Below, in pieces: positions 63,785-64,000 of a stretch of 64,000 bases of DNA. Both the position numbers and the translations under genes were made by a program. Position 1 is the stretch's first letter. Each line of letters opens with the position of its first letter. Source of the stretch: Planctomycetota bacterium (lineage in GTDB: Bacteria > Planctomycetota > UBA1135); the NCBI GenBank assembly GCA_021776795.1, contig JAJFFC010000030.1:100606-164605 (forward strand). The letters run 5' to 3'. The notes below the pieces were generated by a model. It was not told where the DNA came from and searched no databases. It saw nothing but the letters and a program-made list of their open reading frames with translations.

Positions 63785-64000
63785 CTTTGGGCTTATTCGT
63801 AAGTCATTGTACGGCAAGCCCTTGGACATGTAAGCCATTTTATCCAATGTGGTTGGGTAATAGTCTATTGACACCAATGGACAACCAATGATGACGATAG
63901 ATTAAACCCGTTTAGTCCAGTTTCAGCACAGTCTCGACGCCCTGGTTCCAATCTATTCATCCGCAGACGAGGACACTCGCGGCCACGTGTAACCCGATTC

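Larger units (their letters stand above)
63578..64000. other. Non-coding right edge with integration-site signals
   Basis: No gene is supported in these 423 bases. They hold two copies of a 26-base direct repeat, a hairpin, a 3' tRNA-Arg fragment and, beyond 63785, AT-richer sequence with three CCAATG motifs. The composition change and tRNA end suggest the border of a mobile element lying to the right. Confidence 0.6.

Noticed and set aside
1..64000. CRISPR arrays, restriction systems, rRNA operons, insertion sequences
   Set aside because: No regularly spaced repeats, transposase motifs, rRNA or restriction gene motifs were seen.

Overview
The window is GC-rich, gene-dense bacterial chromosome. 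It most resembles Planctomycetota: there is a DUF1800/DUF1501 pair, a DUF1080 lipoprotein beside a Gfo/Idh/MocA oxidoreductase, a membrane sulfatase-like enzyme, a giant alpha-2-macroglobulin-like protein, and many secreted beta-propeller or repeat proteins that share C-terminal domains. The phylum is inferred from gene content; no rRNA or marker gene is present.

Layout. 1-10.5 kb: a truncated YCII lipoprotein, a lipid kinase, a family 2 glycosyltransferase, then a peptide-use block of OPT transporter, POT/PTR transporter with a large soluble insert, and M20 dipeptidase, with a membrane sulfatase-like protein and a universal stress protein between them. 10.5-13.8 kb: a strong bidirectional terminator, a thioredoxin-fold protein interrupted by an in-frame TGA, thiE, a small zinc-ribbon protein and queG. 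13.9-28 kb: a 2621-residue alpha-2-macroglobulin-like protein with TPR arrays at both ends, a large secreted protein, DUF1800, an opposed FG-GAP gene and DUF1501. 28-36 kb: a Kgd/OdhA-type fused 2-oxoglutarate dehydrogenase, a DUF3052 protein, a large membrane-anchored protein and a WD40-like protein. 36-45.3 kb: hipBA, divergent from a cyanophycin locus (isoaspartyl dipeptidase, a lipoprotein with an apparent frameshift, cyanophycinase, cyanophycin synthetase, and a second Mur-ligase-type synthetase). 45.3-57.7 kb: SRPBCC protein, ECF-like sigma factor with a small membrane partner and a secreted protein, a 3-keto-sugar module (DUF1080, MFS, Gfo/Idh/MocA), a secreted propeller, and a CorA-MscK-MgtC ion/osmotic operon. 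57.7-64 kb: three secreted proteins with a related C-terminal domain, a subtilase abutting a DsbA-like protein, and at the right edge a 3' tRNA-Arg(CCT) fragment with direct repeats that looks like an integration site.

The strongest novel candidate is the thioredoxin-like protein at 10575-11588. Its only internal stop is a TGA exactly where the first Cys of a CPYC redox motif belongs, and it is followed by a hairpin with a bulged U three base pairs below a short apical loop, the geometry of a bacterial SECIS. It is proposed as a selenoprotein (Sec-Pro-Tyr-Cys).

The second system is a nearly self-contained cyanophycin cycle. Synthetase and a Mur-only paralogue make the polymer, cyanophycinase releases beta-Asp-Arg, and isoaspartyl dipeptidase splits it. 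A HipBA module is transcribed divergently from a shared palindromic promoter region.
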